A DNA stretch of 64,000 bases, from NCBI RefSeq assembly GCF_013185195.1, contig NZ_JAAZWC010000019.1, positions 1-64,000 on the forward strand, in the 5' to 3' direction. Origin of the DNA: Saccharibacillus qingshengii (GTDB lineage: Bacteria > Bacillota > Bacilli > Paenibacillales > Paenibacillaceae). The translations under genes were made by a program, and so were the position numbers. Position 1 is the first letter of the stretch, and every line of letters starts with the position of its first letter. This document shows, in pieces, positions 35,932-46,120 of the stretch. The notes beneath the pieces were generated by a model. The model saw only the letters and a program-made list of their open reading frames with translations, did no database searches and was not told where the DNA came from.

Positions 35932-36816
35932 CTAAGAAACGAACTGGCATCGATACTCCACCGGCGTCAGTTTGTTTAGTTTTCGCTGTGGTCGTTTGGT
36001 ATTATAAAAGCGGATGTATCTTTCGATCCGTTTTTGCGCCTCTTCAAAACTTCGGATAGAATACAGGTAGAGCCCTTCCGTTTTGAGATGCGAGAAGAAG
36101 CTCTCTATGGAGGCATTGTCATAACAATTGCCCCCGCGAGACATGCTGATTCGGGCGCCAACCTTTGGCAGCATGTCGTGGTACAGATGAGACGTGTACG
36201 GGGCTCCGCGGTCGCTATGAACGACCACGCCCGTCACGTCTTTTCGTTTGCGAAAAGCTTTCTTAAACGTACGCCGTACAAGTTCTTTGTCCGGATGTTC
36301 GCCGATTTCATAGGCGACAATTTCGTTGTTGAACAGATCTTTAATGGCTGATAGGTATAACCAACGCTCACCAATTGCGTACTGCGTGATGTCCGTGACC
36401 CATTTCTCATTTGGTTTTTCAGCTTTGAAATGCTGCTGGAGTAGATTTTCTGCGACCAGCCCAGCTACGTCTGCCGTGTACGTGTATCTGCGTTTCTTAC
36501 GAACTCGGGATTGAATCCCAAGCTTCTGCATGAGCCGTAACACTTTCTTGTGATTCATCCAGACGCCGAGATCCTGCGCAAGAAACAATTGGAGCTGGCG
36601 ATAACCGTAACACCCGTCATACTTGTGGTAGATCTGACTCACAAGCTGTTGATCTGCAGCATCTCGATCTAGATCCTGTCGATTCAACCAGGTATAATAG
36701 CCGCTTCTCGAGACGCCAAACAGCTGGCAGAGCCGCTGAATCTGCCCTTTTTCGTTCACCTGCCGAATGAGCGCATAGCGCGCTTTTGTTCCTCCTCCCT
36801 CCAGATTTTTAAGCAC
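35932..36816 (-). CDS. IS3-family transposase OrfB (DDE integrase domain)
   Basis: This 294-aa frame carries an N-terminal HTH_21-like region and an rve integrase core. The first catalytic Asp is in WVTDITQYA, the second in VVHSDRGAPY, and the Glu in NASIESFFSHLKTE. All three are intact. It is in the -1 frame relative to orfA and is expected to be made mainly as an OrfAB fusion through slippage at an A6G heptamer. The frame opens at GTG just after that site. It looks functional. Confidence 0.93.
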   Translation of the reverse strand: MLKNLEGGGTKARYALIRQVNEKGQIQRLCQLFGVSRSGYYTWLNRQDLDRDAADQQLVSQIYHKYDGCYGYRQLQLFLAQDLGVWMNHKKVLRLMQKLGIQSRVRKKRRYTYTADVAGLVAENLLQQHFKAEKPNEKWVTDITQYAIGERWLYLSAIKDLFNNEIVAYEIGEHPDKELVRRTFKKAFRKRKDVTGVVVHSDRGAPYTSHLYHDMLPKVGARISMSRGGNCYDNASIESFFSHLKTEGLYLYSIRSFEEAQKRIERYIRFYNTKRPQRKLNKLTPVEYRCQFVS

Positions 36817-37082
36817 TTTTTTAGCAGCTCATTTTCCCTTTGTAACTGCTTGATTTGTAAGTCTGAATCCACATATTCTTCGCGTCTTCCTCTTTGATCC
36901 AACAGTCCAAACTCGCCTTGCTTTCTATATTTTTGCATCCATTTCCGAACACGGTCTACGTCATGAATGTGAAGATGATCTGTGATTTGACGATGCGTCC
37001 ATTTCTCCTCTACATGCAGCCGAATGGCTTCTTTCTTGAGTTCCAATGAATATGTTTTGAACTTCTGTCCTTTTGTTGCCAT
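36756..37082 (-). CDS. IS3-family transposase OrfA (HTH, leucine zipper)
   Basis: This 108-aa protein has an N-terminal helix-turn-helix (KEAIRLHVEEKWTHRQITDHL) and a C-terminal coiled segment (LQIKQLQRENELLKK) for dimerisation. The codons CTA AAA AAG near 36814-36822 contain the slippery heptamer A AAA AAG in the right phase. A -1 shift there joins orfA to orfB. ATG at 37082. Confidence 0.93.
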   Translation of the reverse strand: MATKGQKFKTYSLELKKEAIRLHVEEKWTHRQITDHLHIHDVDRVRKWMQKYRKQGEFGLLDQRGRREEYVDSDLQIKQLQRENELLKKCLKIWREEEQKRAMRSFGR

Positions 37083-37156
37083 GAAAAATGCACCCCCAAA
37101 TGCTCATTAATTTACCCGTGGGGTTTTCTAATGTCCATTTTAAGGGGTGCACTTCA

Positions 37157-38358
37157 TTCAGGCTGCCGAGCCGTGTCCGTCGGCCGATCCAGCTGTACGC
37201 GTACGTATCGTCGAAGACTTTTTCGCGGCGGATCCGCGGTACGGGTAGCCGCTCGGCTTCCGGCGTACCTGCGAATCCTTCCGTTGCGCCGCCGAGGTCG
37301 CCGGCTGCGCTGCCGCCCGCCGCTGCCATTCTGGCCTCCCCCCCTGCCGCATGCCCTGTTCCCTGGGCTTGAAAATCCCCTTCGAACAGCAGCAGTGTGG
37401 GAAAATCATTGGCTTGAAACGGAAGCTGAAGCGGCGCCGGGCCATCTGCCCCGCGTGAAGCCTCCTTGTTCTCCAGCTCGTCCGTGCCCGTGACTCCGGC
37501 GATCAGCCAGGCCAGGCTCGAACGGCGAACTTCGCCGCCGAAATTGTAGCTGCGAATCGTCGGAACGAATTCGTGCCCGTCATGGAACAGCAAAATATCG
37601 AGCAGCGTTCTCCGGTGGCCTTCCAACCGTTCCGCCAGTTCGGGCCGGCGTTCCTGCAGCAGCGGCAGCGCGATTTCTAGAGCGTTCAGCATCACGCTCT
37701 GATAGACCAGGCTCATATTCTCGCCCCATCCCCAGCCTCTGCGAGCGGTATAATCCGCCCAACGCTCGAAATACTGCATCGAGAGTGCCAGACGGGCCTC
37801 GTCGCCGAGCAGCGAAGCGATCACAAGCAGCATCGCTCCGTCGCTCATCGTCTTGTTGGGATAATACAATTCGGGTTCGCGGCATTCCCGTTCGAACCAG
37901 GATGCCGCATGCCGGAGCATGCCGTCGATCGCGTCCGTATGTGCCGGTGGTACAGCCCCGGGCGCACGCAGCCTCAGCGATACCAGAGGCATCAAAATAA
38001 AGAACGCCGCGTTCGAATCCTGCACGGCGGATTCTTCCGCATACCAGCGGAAAGCTCCGTAGTGCGAGTCTTCCGGATCCGTAATTTGCAGCCGCTCCAG
38101 CGCGCGCAGCGTCTCCAGCCGCTGCGCGGCGGAACGCCCCGAAGAACCGGTGGACGCTTCAAGCATGTTCTTCGATTCCAGCAGCGTCTCCAGCGCGTAA
38201 TAGCCGGCCGAATACCGCCCTTCGTGGCAGACAGGCAGATGCGCGATCTGCCGGGTATGGCCGGGACGGTCATACCGGACCAGCCCGTCTTCGATCACGA
38301 TACCCGCCGATGCTTCTTCGTAAATCCGCCGCATCGTGCGCAGTGTCCAATCGTTCAA
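37157..38358 (-). pseudogene. Unidentified gene truncated by the IS element
   Basis: The first about 400 codons of a cytoplasmic protein survive, from TTG at 38358 behind AAAGGAGG down to ...GSLNE at the IS end. After that the frame runs into the IS. The preserved part is helix-rich with Trp/Tyr-rich repeats (HYGAFRWYAEESAVQDSNAAFF, WGWGENMSLVYQSV), like an (alpha/alpha)-toroid polysaccharide-degrading enzyme, but I cannot name the family. A Gly/Ala-rich stretch lies near residues 315-355. The 3' part is not found left of the IS, so it was deleted. It was last in the LplBCA-like transporter operon, which suggests a substrate-processing enzyme. Confidence 0.75.
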
Positions 38359-38424
38359 GATACAGCCTCCTTTCCGTTCGGCGATTCTTGCTTCGAGCAC
38401 GCTCCGGCCCACCGCCGCCTTGTC

Positions 38425-40116
38425 TTACTGCTGCTCCCGCATCTGCTTGCCCATCTCATAAATGTCGCTCATCAGAATAGCCTCGTCTTTGTTCTCCGCA
38501 TACCAGGTCGCATAGAACTCGTCGATCTGCGCGCCGCCGGCTTTGTCCCATACGGCCTGCGAATCGCTGATGAACTTGTCGACCGCCGCCTGTCCGCCGC
38601 CGCCCACGATCGTCTGCATCGCCATATCGAGCATCGTTTTGTTGGCGTTGGTATTGATCGTAGCCAGATTTTGCGGCAGCAGCGGCAGATAGGCTCTCTG
38701 CGTGATGCCGACCATCGGACGGGCCGGATCCATATAAGCGGCTTCCGCCTGCTCGTAAATCTTAATGAAATCTTTTTCGGCGTCCGTCGGACTGACTTTG
38801 TTTTTGAGACCGTAATTTTTGCCGACGAGCGGAGTCAGCCTGCCCATATCGCGGTTATATTCCAGCTCCGTTTTATTTTTCTCCGGATCGATCGGTTTGG
38901 CGCGGCCGTCGTCCGTTTGGGTATAATGCTCGCCTTCGATACCGTTCTGGATCGTATTCGTATAGGTGTCGCTGACCATGAAATCGATCATTTTCATGAC
39001 CGAGACGGGGTCTTTGGCCGATGCGTTCACCATTCCCGTCATCTGCACCGGGCTGCTGAGAAGCGGACTGTAGCTGCCGAATTCCGTCTCCGGAAGCGGC
39101 ATGGCGATCACTTCGGCATCCGGCACATTCTGCTTGAGCGCTTCGTACGAACTCACATCCGCGCCGTTGCTGCCATAAATGCCGAGCTTGCCGGAGATCC
39201 ACATCTGCTTTTGCTTCTCGCCGTTTTTGTCCGTCACGAAGTCTTTGTCCACCACGCCGGCGTCGTACAGCTTCTGCTGGAACGAGATTGCCGAGCGAAT
39301 CCGTTCCCAGTCATGCACGACTTTGTCGTTCTCGAGTACCCACGGGATCTGGTCTTCGCCGAACAGCGTGAAGCCCGTGCCGTACATATGGTTCAAAATG
39401 ATGCCCGCCACGAAGCTCAGTCCCGTACCTTCCGTATTGGCTTGTCCGTCTCCGTCCGGATCCTGCTGCGTAAACGCTTCGGCGACCGCCAAGAATTCGT
39501 CCGGCGTCTTCGGCACGTCCAGCCCCAGCTTGTCCAACCAGTCTTTGCGGATCAACAGATAATGCTGCGGCGTCAGCTCCATCGGACGGCCGAGCAGATA
39601 CATCTTGCCGTCTTCCATCGTGGCTGCTTTTTGGATAGCCGGATATTTCTCCAGCATCGCTTTGTATTCCGTACTGTTCTTGGCGATCAGATCGTCCAGC
39701 GGCATCAGCTGTTTCTGATTGTAGAGCTGGCCTTGGTAAGCCGTATCGAATTCGAAAATAAGATCCGGGGCCTGGCGCGAAGCGAACAGCACGTTGAACT
39801 TCTGCAGCGATTCGAAGCGCGGCACCGTCACGTATTTCACATCCGCCGGTCCGTTCTCGTTGACCCACTTGGTCCAGCGGTTGCTGTCCATCGTCCCTTC
39901 GGACGCCGGAACCGTACCGCGGTCGTACAGCGAGACGGTGATCGAACCGCGTTTGTCTCCCGCCGCTCCGGTCTCTCCGTCGGCGCCGCCTGCTCCCGGC
40001 GATCCTCCCCCGCTGCAGCCCGCGGCGCTCAGGGCGAAGGTCAAAGCCAGTGCCGCATACGCGGATTTTCGGGCATTGCGAACAATTGGGCCTGCGGCAA
40101 GTTTTTTTCTGGTCAT
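38425..40116 (-). CDS. Polysaccharide ABC transporter solute-binding lipoprotein (LplA-like)
   Basis: This is a 563-aa extracellular lipoprotein of the large LplA/YtcQ class. The lipobox SAAGC lies at about residues 29-33. It is followed by a Gly/Ala linker and a long binding domain containing DLIFEFDTAYQGQLYNQKQL and MYLLGRPMELTPQHYLLIRKDWLDKLG. The start at 40116 follows GAGGAGGG. It is third in a unit with permeases at 41094 and 40202. Binding proteins of this size usually take plant oligosaccharides; the GH105 gene upstream points to pectin fragments. Confidence 0.92.
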   Translation of the reverse strand: MTRKKLAAGPIVRNARKSAYAALALTFALSAAGCSGGGSPGAGGADGETGAAGDKRGSITVSLYDRGTVPASEGTMDSNRWTKWVNENGPADVKYVTVPRFESLQKFNVLFASRQAPDLIFEFDTAYQGQLYNQKQLMPLDDLIAKNSTEYKAMLEKYPAIQKAATMEDGKMYLLGRPMELTPQHYLLIRKDWLDKLGLDVPKTPDEFLAVAEAFTQQDPDGDGQANTEGTGLSFVAGIILNHMYGTGFTLFGEDQIPWVLENDKVVHDWERIRSAISFQQKLYDAGVVDKDFVTDKNGEKQKQMWISGKLGIYGSNGADVSSYEALKQNVPDAEVIAMPLPETEFGSYSPLLSSPVQMTGMVNASAKDPVSVMKMIDFMVSDTYTNTIQNGIEGEHYTQTDDGRAKPIDPEKNKTELEYNRDMGRLTPLVGKNYGLKNKVSPTDAEKDFIKIYEQAEAAYMDPARPMVGITQRAYLPLLPQNLATINTNANKTMLDMAMQTIVGGGGQAAVDKFISDSQAVWDKAGGAQIDEFYATWYAENKDEAILMSDIYEMGKQMREQQ

Positions 40117-40201
40117 ACGGATAACCCTCCTCTGATTAGAAAGCTGTCGACTTTGTACAAACATCCGGTGTGCGCCGGAAATCTCCGGCATGCCTCCGAC
40201 T

Positions 40202-41077
40202 TCAGCCTTTGATGGCCCCGATCGTCACCCCTTTCACAAAATAACGTTGGAGCAGCGGGTACACGATCAGCATCGGAATGATCATGATCATGATGCCGGC
40301 GGCTTTGATGCCTTCCGGCGTAATGTTGCTGGCCTGCTGCGTATCCATCGTGTTGATCTCCTGCAGCACGGCCTGGCTTCGCACCATCTGCTGGATCAGC
40401 ACGGTCAGATTGAGTTTTTCGGGACTGTTGACGTAGATCATGACATTGAAGAACGAGTTCCAGTAATACACGCCGTAGAACAATCCGATCGTGGCAAGCA
40501 TGGGCAGCGACAGCGGCAGGACAATCCGCAGCAGCAGCCTCCACTCCCCGGATCCGTCGATCCGCGACGCTTCGATGAGTTCTTCGGGCACATTTTCGAA
40601 AAAGGAGCGCATAATCATCATATTGTACGTACTGACAAGTGCCGGCAGCCAAAGCGCCCCGTACGTATTGACCAGTCCGAGCGAACTGACTACCAGGTAG
40701 GTCGGAATCAGTCCGCCGGTGAACAGCATCGTAAACACGATCGCGAGCGTCAGCCAGCGGCGGCCGTAGAATTCCCGGCGCGACAGCGGATAAGCGGCGC
40801 AGATCGTCACGACCATGCTGAGCGCTACGCCGACGACCGTAATGAGCACGCTGTTCGCGAAAGAGCGCAGCACCGGCGTGCCTTCGAACAGCAGCTTGTA
40901 GGATTCAAACGTGATCTCCTGCGGCCAGAGCGTGACGAAACCCGACATGACCGCGTTTTTGCCGCTGAGCGACAGCGAGGCCAGATGCAGCAGAGGCAGC
41001 AGGCACAAGATGCCGGCCAGCGTCAGCAGCACATAATTGAACACGTAAAACGTACGCTCTCCCCGGGTCGATTTCAT
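40202..41077 (-). CDS. ABC transporter permease (LplC/YtcP type)
   Basis: This 291-aa membrane permease of the MalG-like class has six membrane segments. The EAA-loop signature is EASRIDGSGEWRLLLRIVLP near 182-201, and the chain ends in the typical GVTIGAIKG. AAAGGAGG precedes the ATG at 41077. It lies 16 bases after the LplB-like gene. Confidence 0.93.
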   Translation of the reverse strand: MKSTRGERTFYVFNYVLLTLAGILCLLPLLHLASLSLSGKNAVMSGFVTLWPQEITFESYKLLFEGTPVLRSFANSVLITVVGVALSMVVTICAAYPLSRREFYGRRWLTLAIVFTMLFTGGLIPTYLVVSSLGLVNTYGALWLPALVSTYNMMIMRSFFENVPEELIEASRIDGSGEWRLLLRIVLPLSLPMLATIGLFYGVYYWNSFFNVMIYVNSPEKLNLTVLIQQMVRSQAVLQEINTMDTQQASNITPEGIKAAGIMIMIIPMLIVYPLLQRYFVKGVTIGAIKG

Positions 41078-41093
41078 GATCGTTCCTCCTTTT

Positions 41094-42053
41094 TCACCAT
41101 AGGCCCCGACCGAATCGGCGCGCGACCGCATTGGTCAGCAGTACGAGAATGAACGCCACCAGCGATTCGAACAATCCGAGCGCCGCCGTCAGGCTGAACT
41201 GTCCGCCCTGAAGACCAATCGCGTAAATGTAGGTGCTGATGACTTCGGATATGCCCGACACGATCGAATTTTGCAGCACGTAGACCTGGTCGAAACCGAC
41301 TTCCATCACCCGTCCCATGGCCAGAATCAGCATAATGACGATCGTCGGGCTGATGCCGGGCAGCGTGATATTGCGGATCTGCTTCCATTTGCCCGCTCCG
41401 TCCATCGACGCCGCTTCGTACAGACTCGGGTCGATCGAGGTGAGCGCCGCCAGATAGATGATCGCGCTGAATCCGGCGTCTTTCCAGATGCCCGATCCGA
41501 GGAAAATGGCGACCCAAGAGCTCTCGTTGAACAGGAAGGCGAACGACTGCCCGGTCAGCTTCTCCAGCGCCGCATTGACGATCCCGGATTGGGCGAAGAT
41601 CGTCACGACGAGGCCGCCCACGATCACCCAGGAGAAGAAGTGCGGCAGATAGACGAGCGTCTGCACCGATTTCTGGAACCACTTTTTGCGGACCTCGTTC
41701 AGCATAATGGCGAGAATGATGGGAAAAGGAAACCCGACCGCGACACTCAGGACGCTGAGCAGCAGGGTGTTGCGGATAATCTGGAGCGACTGCGACTGGG
41801 TGAACAGCATCTCGAAGTTGGCAAAACCGACCCATTGGCTGCCCCAGATTCCTTCATAGAACGTGTAGTTTTTGAAGGCGATCACAAGACCGGCCATCGG
41901 GGCGTATTTGAAAACCAGATAAAAAACGATGACGGGAATAAACATGATCCACAGCGGCGCGTTCGTCTTGAACCGCTGCGTGTGCCAGAACCGTCGGGAC
42001 TGTCCGGGCGACTTCGCCTGCAGCCGGATAGGCTTGGCCGAGTTGGCTTTCAT
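41094..42053 (-). CDS. ABC transporter permease (LplB/YteP type)
   Basis: This 319-aa membrane permease of the MalF-like class opens with a basic tail and APLWIMFIPVIVFYLVFKYAPM. The fixed segment GFANFEMLF and the EAA-loop EAASMDGAGKWKQIRNITLPG near 210-230 are characteristic of LplB. The start is ATG at 42053 behind AAAGGAGG; an ATG 18 codons earlier is less likely. It is the first gene of the transporter unit, with a cre-like site 38 bases upstream. Confidence 0.93.
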   Translation of the reverse strand: MKANSAKPIRLQAKSPGQSRRFWHTQRFKTNAPLWIMFIPVIVFYLVFKYAPMAGLVIAFKNYTFYEGIWGSQWVGFANFEMLFTQSQSLQIIRNTLLLSVLSVAVGFPFPIILAIMLNEVRKKWFQKSVQTLVYLPHFFSWVIVGGLVVTIFAQSGIVNAALEKLTGQSFAFLFNESSWVAIFLGSGIWKDAGFSAIIYLAALTSIDPSLYEAASMDGAGKWKQIRNITLPGISPTIVIMLILAMGRVMEVGFDQVYVLQNSIVSGISEVISTYIYAIGLQGGQFSLTAALGLFESLVAFILVLLTNAVARRFGRGLW

Positions 42054-42090
42054 ACGGGCAACCTCCTTTGCGTTCATTTCGGAATTATTC

Positions 42091-42104
42091 TTGGTAAGCG
42101 TTCT
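42091..42104 (-). promoter_or_regulatory. cre-like site ahead of the LplB-like permease
   Basis: TGAGAACGCTTACC on the minus strand matches the cre pattern TGnnAnCGnTnnCA in all but the last base. It lies within 50 bases of the permease start, where CcpA binding would block transcription. Confidence 0.45.
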
Positions 42105-42262
42105 CATTTTGACTGTCGGCAGCTTGGATCAAGCTCTTTCTGTTTGTCACGTTAGCCTCAAAAAGCAGTATTCGCAATATTCCATTTTCGTGTTTATCCG
42201 CCGGAAACCGCACGGTTGAAGGATTCAAGTCCGGTTAACCCGGATAAAAAACCTTCGGCGCG

Positions 42263-43453
42263 TTAAAGGGACTGCGAATCGCCGCACGCCTGCCACGCCT
42301 GCGCTCCGAGCAGAGGCACCAACCGGCGGGCCAGATTCTCGCCCATGCGGATATGGCCTTCGTCGGCGGGATGGATCAGATCGCAGGACAGACCGCCGGG
42401 ATCGTCCAGCACCGTATCGCCTTTGATCGGCAGCAGCTTCGCATGGCCCACCCGCCGCGCTTCTTCCCGCAGGATTTCGTTGAACCGGAACTCTTTCGCG
42501 GCCGCTTCCGGGAAACCTTCGCCCAGTGTGGCGAAATTCGGATAGATTGTGGTCAGGGCGATCGGGCGGAGCGGATGCGCGGCCGAGATCCGCTCCAGGG
42601 TATAGCGGACCCTGGAGCGGAACGTCTCGTCGTCCATGCCGTCTCTCATATTGACGCCCAGCTCCAGGAAAAGGATGTCCCAATCGCGCCGATCCGCGAT
42701 CCAGTCGATCAATTCGGGCTCGCACAGGCAGGAGCCGCTCATGCCGATATTGTACAGATCGACGCCCAGGCGCCGGGCCGTCTGATCGATATACGCCAAG
42801 CGGCTTCCTTCGCCGCCGTGCGTAATCGAAGAGCCGTAGGCGAGCAGGCGCAGCTCCGGCGTCTCGCCCGGCCTCGGCGGCCGGACCTGTTCGCCGAAGG
42901 CGTCGAGGCCGCAGAAGACGGCCTCGGCCCGCCCGAAGCGAACGCGCCAGACTGCCGGCGCGAAGCCCGAAGCCGACAGCCTGCGGGCGTCGGCCGCCTT
43001 CAGCCGCGGCGGCGCATGCAGCCGCAGCGTGCAGACCGAACCGGCCTGCAGCCGGTGCTCGGAATGGAACATTCCGCCGCAGTACACGGCGACGGTGCCG
43101 CCTTGCACCGGCAGGGCCAAGGTCACGTCCACGGTCTGCGAGGACGTGACGAAGCGCAGCTCGCAGCCGGTGGACTCGGCTGCGATAAAGCGCCCGCGAG
43201 CGCCAAGCTGCTCGCGCACGGAGCGCGGCATGCGGCGGAGGAATACGCCGCCCATGGGAGCGGCCTCAAGCTCGGCCGCTCCGTGAAAAGCGATGCCGCC
43301 TCGGACCAAGGCGGCTGGGGCCAAGATGCCGGAATCGCCTGCGGATTCCGGCCGGCCTGCGGCTGCGGGGACCGCCGGCTGTTCACCGGACGGCAGAGAG
43401 CTGCCGGCCTGCGGGTCACCGGATACGGCGCCGCCGTTCAACGATTCATTCAT
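42263..43453 (-). CDS. SGNH/GDSL-type hydrolase, probable carbohydrate acetylesterase
   Basis: This 396-aa protein has an N-terminal beta-rich domain (about 50-190) of the kind found in CE2-like and related esterases. A C-terminal SGNH hydrolase domain follows. The nucleophile Ser is in YGSSITHGG near 207-215, Gly/Asn blocks in YNIGMSGS and LELGVNMRDG, and the Asp-His pair in DLIHPADEGH near 360. The first 45 residues are low-complexity Gly/Pro/Ala. There is no signal peptide. Its ATG lies inside the last codons of the GH105 gene (8-base overlap). Removing acetyl groups from pectin oligomers is the probable job. Confidence 0.85.
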   Translation of the reverse strand: MNESLNGGAVSGDPQAGSSLPSGEQPAVPAAAGRPESAGDSGILAPAALVRGGIAFHGAAELEAAPMGGVFLRRMPRSVREQLGARGRFIAAESTGCELRFVTSSQTVDVTLALPVQGGTVAVYCGGMFHSEHRLQAGSVCTLRLHAPPRLKAADARRLSASGFAPAVWRVRFGRAEAVFCGLDAFGEQVRPPRPGETPELRLLAYGSSITHGGEGSRLAYIDQTARRLGVDLYNIGMSGSCLCEPELIDWIADRRDWDILFLELGVNMRDGMDDETFRSRVRYTLERISAAHPLRPIALTTIYPNFATLGEGFPEAAAKEFRFNEILREEARRVGHAKLLPIKGDTVLDDPGGLSCDLIHPADEGHIRMGENLARRLVPLLGAQAWQACGDSQSL

Positions 43454-44600
43454 CGCGGCGCCCATCTTCCCCGGGGCGCTGCGCTGCTTTTTTTGCCGCT
43501 TCCGTCTCTCCGGCTTTTCCCCCAAAATGGCCCTCGCCGTGTTTCATCGCTTCAACCAGCAGCAGCAGCGCCATCGACTGGCCGTACGGCATCGGACAGA
43601 TCGGAATATCGCGGTACGCCTGAAGCGTCCGGCCCATACCGGTTCCGTAGGATACGCCGCGTACAACCCCGTCCTCGTCGATCGAATCCAGGACATAGTC
43701 CAGCGCACGCAGCGCGCAGTCGCGGTGTTTGGCGTCCAGGTCGCCCATCCGGTACGCTTTGAGCATGCCATAGGCAAAAGCAGCCGCGGCCGACGTCTCC
43801 AGATACGAATCGGGATCGTCGAGCAGCGTATGCCAGGCGCCTTCCGGCGACTGCAGCTCGATCAGCTTGTCCGCCTGCCTCCGCAGCGAAGACAGGAGGA
43901 ACAGCCGCACGCCGGCCGGCTGCTCGGCCATGTCCAGGTAATCGACCAGCCCCGCCGTGTACCAGGAGTTTCCCCGCGCCCACAGCGCCCGTGCAAAATG
44001 ATGCCCGCCTTCAAGAAAAGTCCACCCATGGAAAAACAGACCCGTCGACGGGTCCGTCAAATACTTCAGATGGACAAGAAACTGCCGCACGCTCTCCTGC
44101 ATGCACTTGTCGTCCTGGAGCAGTACGCCCATCCTCGCCACGAACAGCACCGTCATATACAGCGTGTCGTCCCAGAGCTGCCCTTCGTTCGCGCTGCCCG
44201 TCACCTCATGCTGGATACCGCCTTCCTCCGTTCTCGGCATCTCATGCAGAACGTAATCCAGCCATTCCCGGCACAGGTCGAGATAATCCGGACGCCCTGT
44301 TTCTTCCGCCAGGTACGTCAGCGTCAGCATGGGGCACATTGTGTTGACGTTTTTGTCGGGCAGCCCTTCCTGAATACGCGCATCAAACCAATCCGTAAGG
44401 AAGCGCAGCGTTTCCTTATCGCCGGTCTCCCGGTAATAACCGTGCAGCGCGAACAGCCCGACTCCCTGCGGCCATTCCCAGTTCTCCATCGAAATGATGC
44501 CGATCGGAGCCGTTTCTTCGATCGATCCCCGCATATTTTTCATCTGCCCGACAACTTTGGCGATCGTTTGTTCAAGGTTTTCTTTTGTAAGCGTAGTCAT
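43446..44600 (-). CDS. GH105 unsaturated rhamnogalacturonyl hydrolase-like (YteR/YesR)
   Basis: This 384-aa cytoplasmic (alpha/alpha)6-barrel enzyme is of family GH105. It removes the unsaturated galacturonyl residue left by pectate or rhamnogalacturonan lyases. The catalytic Asp is in GQLWDDTLYM near 142. Substrate-binding segments include WARGNSWY near 208 and GGIQHE near 127. AAAGGAG precedes the ATG at 44600. The last 25 residues are a charged tail that overlaps the next gene. It is first in the minus-strand unit with the SGNH esterase, starting just left of the CRISPR leader. Confidence 0.9.
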   Translation of the reverse strand: MTTLTKENLEQTIAKVVGQMKNMRGSIEETAPIGIISMENWEWPQGVGLFALHGYYRETGDKETLRFLTDWFDARIQEGLPDKNVNTMCPMLTLTYLAEETGRPDYLDLCREWLDYVLHEMPRTEEGGIQHEVTGSANEGQLWDDTLYMTVLFVARMGVLLQDDKCMQESVRQFLVHLKYLTDPSTGLFFHGWTFLEGGHHFARALWARGNSWYTAGLVDYLDMAEQPAGVRLFLLSSLRRQADKLIELQSPEGAWHTLLDDPDSYLETSAAAAFAYGMLKAYRMGDLDAKHRDCALRALDYVLDSIDEDGVVRGVSYGTGMGRTLQAYRDIPICPMPYGQSMALLLLVEAMKHGEGHFGGKAGETEAAKKAAQRPGEDGRRDE

Positions 44601-44896
44601 TTTTTCACTCCTTTGAGCTGCCTGGATTCGTTCGGAAAAAGGAAAGTCCGACGACGCCGGTCGATCCTGCCCCGTCAGTGTAGGCCGATGAAAGAGATCG
44701 CGTAAATAGACAAGAATCCTGCTTATCCCTGCGAACCCCAAGCTCGCATGAAATCCCCGGCAGGTTCGCACCCCGCGCCGTGCAAGGGTTCCCGGGATTT
44801 CTCTTGTGTTTTTGTCCAGGTTTGGATAGTCTGATTCTGAGGTTCGCACTTTTGCCCTTGCCAGCCCCCATGGCACATGAGCTGATAGGGCGAGCA
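44601..44896. promoter_or_regulatory. Shared upstream region: GH105 promoter side and CRISPR leader
   Basis: This gap carries the GH105 promoter on the minus strand and, next to the first repeat, the presumed CRISPR leader on the plus strand. It contains TTCGCACCCCG at 44766-44776, resembling the start of the CRISPR repeat, and inverted repeats such as GCGAACC/GGTTCGC and GAAATCCC/GGGATTTC. No gene is visible. Confidence 0.45.
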
Positions 44897-45662
<766 letters not shown>

Positions 45663-46120
45663 CGGGCTGCAGCGCGGACTCGAAACGGAGTGAACACCCC
45701 GCACCCCATCCCACCATCCAGATCCAACCCTCAGCCCGCTAACGGATTGCATGTCCGTTAGCGGGCGATTTTCCGATGGTTCCGAATTCTAACGGATCGT
45801 ACGGACGCTTAGCCGCCCAAATAGGGCTCAAAAAGGGCGGAATCTGTTCTTTTTCGCTTCTAAGCGTCGTCTCGATCCGTTAAAAATATCGAACCGCCGA
45901 TAGGCGCTTCTAAGCGTCACCTCGATCCGTTAGCGTGCGAAGGCGGCGCGTTGGATGCAGGTTTCCGCCGTCCGGAGACAAAGCGGAAGGACACCGGATC
46001 GCGTACAGATCGATTTTTCCGGCACAATCCGTCCACTCGTACGCCAATCCGCATCAAAAAGACGCAGCCCCCGTCCCACAAGGGACAAGGTCTGCGTCTG
46101 GGTCGTTTCTTTTGCCGCTT
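45663..46120. repeat. Intergenic region with palindromic TAACGGATC repeats
   Basis: No gene is seen. A perfect 13-bp hairpin GCCCGCTAACGGA/TCCGTTAGCGGGC lies at 45734-45766. Three copies of a 24-base unit follow: TAACGGATCG...CGCTTAG at about 45790, and the inverted form TCTAAGCGTC...GATCCGTTA at about 45859 and 45909. Similar units occur at 51238-51423. The last 60 bases before 46120 contain the trailer of the DeoR gene. Confidence 0.6.

Larger units (their letters stand above)
35896..37156 (-). mobile_element. IS3-family insertion sequence, IS150-like, 1261 bp
   Basis: The ends begin TG and end CA and carry imperfect inverted repeats sharing CCCC and ATGGACA, as in the IS150 group: TGAAGTGCACCCC at the orfA side and TGGTCAAGCCCCC at the orfB side. 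The element encodes orfA and orfB in the -1 relation. The flanking triplets are GAT on the left and TTC on the right, so there is no target duplication. That points to a deletion or rearrangement after insertion. Its right end interrupts the gene at 37157-38358. Confidence 0.88.

Noticed and set aside
37909-40212. 767-codon plus-strand frame opposite the LplA-like gene and the truncated gene
   Set aside because: Antisense shadow of clear minus-strand genes; composition rich in Arg/His/Phe is typical of reverse reading.
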